NCBI GenBank assembly: GCA_016934875.1
Contig: JAFGSC010000219.1
Location: forward strand, 1 to 7,348
Direction of reading: 5' to 3'
DNA length: 7,348 nucleotides
DNA from: Candidatus Atribacteria bacterium
GTDB taxonomy: Bacteria; Atribacterota; Phoenicimicrobiia; Phoenicimicrobiales; Stramentimicrobiaceae
Positions 4,924 to 7,348 of this stretch are shown piece by piece (the stretch's first letter is position 1; every line of letters begins with the position of its first letter). The notes beneath the pieces were generated by a model, which saw only the letters and a list, made by a program, of their open reading frames with translations, was not told the DNA's origin and did no database searches. Made by a program: the position numbers and the translations under genes.

Positions 4924-6867
4924 TTATCTTTTACAGGCTTCCATAACAAGAATTACCGGACTAAGCTTGCTTCCTTCATAAGGCCTTAATTTCATCACTA
5001 AATCATTGATCTCAACGATTTTAAAAAGCAGGTAATCATTCTCATTTCCTGAAGGGACAAGATACAGAAGTTTGCTTTTAAGCCTTACAGCCCAGCGTCC
5101 GCTCTTCTTTTCATTTTTATAAACAAACTCAACTTTTTTGCTTTTTGTGGCAACAATCTCAAATTTTTCGTTTAGAGGAAAATCTTTTAGACTGCTCCCG
5201 TCATCAATTGACTTTGCTTTCCAACATTTTGGAAAACACCTGTTAAAATCTTCTTCAAAATCCTCTTGCTTTGTTGGTAATGCTATTAACTCTTTTTCAA
5301 AATTGGTTGAATATATAATATTCCTGAACGATTTAATACTCTCAATTCTTTCTTTCAAAGCCAAGGAATTCGGTGCAAACTTTAATCCTTTTTTCAGATA
5401 ATCCATAGCCATATCATATCTTTGCTGTCTTACATAATATGCCGCAACTTCGCCATAGGCCGATTCAATATATTCTTCGTTTGCCGCAATTTGCGGATTT
5501 TCTGCCAGCACATTCTCAAACCTGTTTATATATACTTGACCCTTTTTTATATTTCCATAAGTATAAGCTTCTGAAACCACCCTTAAATAGCAATAAGTAT
5601 AATACTGCTGAAACATTTGTTTCTCCGCAAGAAACGGGAACAAAGTAAAATAGTATTCTATAGTATCAATCATGACCTCATGATTCCTGTCTGTGAAAAT
5701 ATACTTCATTCCAACGTTATCAATCAATTGCTCGATTTCCACATTCTCAGGATTTGCAAGGTATGCAAAGTTTAATCTTTTCAGGGCACTTGCATAATTC
5801 CCTTTTGTGTAATCGTAGAATCCAAGAAAGTAATAATAGGTCTGTGAATATTTATCCTGGTCAATAGAATCTGATAGAGTATTGCTAAAATCGTTGTAAA
5901 AACACTTATAGTTATCAAGCCTAGGATGGTTTATTACCCATTCACTTGAAACAACTTTGAAAAAATCATTACCATAATTTATTGCTTCAGCATTTTCCTG
6001 GTTTAAATTAAGATATTTGGCAAGAACCTTGCCGTCATAATTCTTTTTCAGGTTTTGCTCATTAATAATATTCGCCAATGCTGCATTCAAGTTATACTTT
6101 ATCATGTTGGAGGGATAAATAAGATATGCCTTCTCAAGATTTTTTGCTGCTTCATTAAACCTGGAATTCTGCATCTGGAACACCGCTTTGTTATAATATT
6201 GAATCGCTGCCAACTGATAAATATTAATCGTTTTGTTTTTATCGTAATGTTCTTCAAATAACTCATCAACAGAATGACTGTTTAATTCCTCCTGCGATAT
6301 TGTCTTATTATTTGCCAAAAAAAGAATAAAATCCCGTTTGGCTTTCTCATCATAAACATAAACACCTTTGTTTGGAAGGGTTGATTCGATAACCACTTTA
6401 GAATTTCCAGGATCTGCAATCAGGTAGACATGCTGCGGTGTCTCTTTTACTATATATTCTATATTAAAATGCTCAAGCAAAAGCGCATAAAGTGCTGATG
6501 CAGTAACACAATTATAATGACCGTTGCTAAAAATATCATAAAAATAAATGTCTTCTACATATTTCTTTAAAAGGTTAGCATGAACATAACTGTATATGAG
6601 GTTGATTTGTTTTTTTAGGTTTTTGTTTCTAATGCCTTTTTGTTCAAGAACAATTATTAACTCTTTTAACCTCTTATCTGTAGCAGTGGCTTTTTGTTTT
6701 TCATAATCAAGGCATAAAAATAAATCTATCGGATCAATACGAACTGAATCGAGATAATGCCTGAAAGTATTCTCTTCAAATTTATCCGAGAACAAGGTTG
6801 TGTCTATGGTTGAAGAATAACCGTGTATTCCTGTCATAATGAAAAGAGAAAAAAAAAGCTGTTTCAT
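4924..6867 (-). CDS. Exported transglutaminase-like / TPR / lipocalin-like multidomain protein
   Basis: A 647-residue protein with signal peptide KQLFFSLFIMTGIHGYSS (residues 2-19). Residues about 85-165 resemble a transglutaminase-like cysteine enzyme core: a helix starting at Cys120 (NCVTASALYALLLEHF), then His146 (QHVYLIAD), with Glu161 (VVIESTL) or Asp152 as third residue. Glu161 sits where the family usually has Asp, so activity is uncertain. TPR-like helix pairs lie at about 216-252, 340-373 and 465-500, each ending near a Pro (YPSN, NPEN, APNS). The C-terminus (about 540-630: CWKAKSIDDG, GRWAVRLKSKLLYLV, FKIVEINDLVMKL) has the strand pattern of lipocalin-like domains. It probably acts in the periplasm, perhaps as a peptidase-like or scaffold protein. 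The stop abuts repeat R3. No promoter or ribosome binding site is recognisable. Function not known. Confidence 0.8.
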   Translation of the reverse strand: MKQLFFSLFIMTGIHGYSSTIDTTLFSDKFEENTFRHYLDSVRIDPIDLFLCLDYEKQKATATDKRLKELIIVLEQKGIRNKNLKKQINLIYSYVHANLLKKYVEDIYFYDIFSNGHYNCVTASALYALLLEHFNIEYIVKETPQHVYLIADPGNSKVVIESTLPNKGVYVYDEKAKRDFILFLANNKTISQEELNSHSVDELFEEHYDKNKTINIYQLAAIQYYNKAVFQMQNSRFNEAAKNLEKAYLIYPSNMIKYNLNAALANIINEQNLKKNYDGKVLAKYLNLNQENAEAINYGNDFFKVVSSEWVINHPRLDNYKCFYNDFSNTLSDSIDQDKYSQTYYYFLGFYDYTKGNYASALKRLNFAYLANPENVEIEQLIDNVGMKYIFTDRNHEVMIDTIEYYFTLFPFLAEKQMFQQYYTYCYLRVVSEAYTYGNIKKGQVYINRFENVLAENPQIAANEEYIESAYGEVAAYYVRQQRYDMAMDYLKKGLKFAPNSLALKERIESIKSFRNIIYSTNFEKELIALPTKQEDFEEDFNRCFPKCWKAKSIDDGSSLKDFPLNEKFEIVATKSKKVEFVYKNEKKSGRWAVRLKSKLLYLVPSGNENDYLLFKIVEINDLVMKLRPYEGSKLSPVILVMEACKR

Positions 6868-7274
6868 TTCGAAGGTGCGATTTTAAATTAATAATGGTTA
6901 CTTTAATTCTGTCTCAGAACATTAAAATATTCAATAAAAAATTGATATATAAGAATTTACGGATTTATTTCTGTTTAAAATATTTTTAATAAAAACATTC
7001 ACAATATATGAAAAACTTCAATATTAGAAATACTTTTGACATAGAAAAAACAAAGTCTCAAACCGAAGTAAACAGAAATTGTATCACAAAAACTAATTAC
7101 TTTTTTAAATGCCGTCCGTATTATTACTCATTTCTAATGTAAAAGTCATAGATATAAGCTCCCGAACTGATTGTGAAAAGGTTGAAATCAGTGGTTAAGA
7201 ATTCTCTATTTAATGTCTCTAAGAATACTCTTGTTATTCAGAAGTGGCTTCTAAGAAAGCATCAAGAACAAGGC
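6868..7274. other. AT-rich intergenic region with no convincing gene
   Basis: It should hold the promoter of the large minus-strand gene, but I see no exact TAnnTTTG on that strand. There is a small dyad TTCTG-TCT-CAGAA at 6907-6919. On the plus strand an ATG at 7008 opens a 44-codon frame to 7142 without homology, hydrophobic signature or ribosome binding site; TACTTTTG at 7031-7038 matches a plus-strand -7 box but lies inside that frame. A short hairpin AGAAG-TGG-CTTCT is at 7240-7252. Confidence 0.5.
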
Positions 7275-7334
7275 ATGCAAGTCTTGAAAGTCAGGAGTTT
7301 ACTAAAGTAAATGACTGACTTGAAAGACGAGCAT
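7275..7334. repeat. 60-bp symmetrical imperfect palindrome with tandem G-A mismatches
   Basis: All pairs share one centre (between 7304 and 7305). ATGC pairs with GCAT (7275-7278/7331-7334), GTCTT with AAGAC (7281-7285/7324-7328), AAGTCAG with CTGACTT (7288-7294/7315-7321), and TTTACT with AGTAAA (7298-7303/7306-7311). The steps are separated by symmetrical mismatches; those at 7286-7287/7322-7323 and 7295-7296/7313-7314 are both tandem G-A on the plus strand. Stepped mismatches rather than random decay suggest a structured single strand, RNA or DNA. The element may continue past the window edge. Confidence 0.8.
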
Positions 7335-7348
7335 AACGCAGTAATTGG

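Noticed and set aside
4589..4949. Two overlapping minus-strand frames (80 and 67 codons) in repeats R2 and R3
   Set aside because: They overlap each other in different frames, lie wholly in repeat DNA and one runs into the large gene's end; repeat shadows.
7008..7142. A 44-codon plus-strand frame upstream of the large gene
   Set aside because: Short, no ribosome binding site, no recognisable features; frames this size occur by chance in AT-rich DNA.
1..7348. tRNA or rRNA genes
   Set aside because: No cloverleaf with a TTC-loop signature and no recognisable rRNA segment was seen on either strand by eye.

Overview
The window reads as AT-rich chromosomal DNA from a member of the Bacteroidota, probably an uncultured one. 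The support is a small secreted protein with a type IX secretion C-terminal sorting domain, several signal-peptide proteins, and TAnnTTTG-type -7 promoter boxes next to three genes. All convincing genes are on the minus strand, so transcription runs from right to left.

In transcription order: (1) 4924-6867 encodes a 647-residue exported protein with a transglutaminase-like Cys/His segment, TPR repeats and a lipocalin-like C-terminus. (2) 4512-4921 holds two tandem copies of a hairpin-rich intergenic repeat, here called R. (3) 3974-4477 encodes a small membrane protein of unknown function. (4) 2743-3804 encodes an exported choloylglycine-hydrolase-type Ntn amidohydrolase. (5) 1941-2585 encodes a small secreted protein with a T9SS sorting domain. 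(6) 1602-1872 is a third copy of R. (7) 1159-1600 is a multi-pass membrane protein gene broken by a one-base frameshift. (8) 255-929 is an RHH antitoxin / PIN-domain toxin operon, bracketed by two related GC-rich palindromes (A at 191-259, B at 1018-1145). (9) 1-170 is the start of another exported protein, cut by the window edge. The right end (6868-7348) has no convincing gene but contains a long imperfect palindrome at 7275-7334.

The genes are short, functionally unrelated accessory genes rather than a pathway. The notable content is the DNA between them: at least three families of structured intergenic elements that mark gene ends and starts. R has terminator-like hairpins on the side facing the upstream gene's stop, and a -7-like box on the side facing the next gene's start. 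The A/B palindromes flank the toxin-antitoxin pair at both ends, and the toxin stop codon lies inside one of them. This resembles a cassette-like or repeat-punctuated accessory region, but no integrase or transposase is visible, so mobility is inferred.
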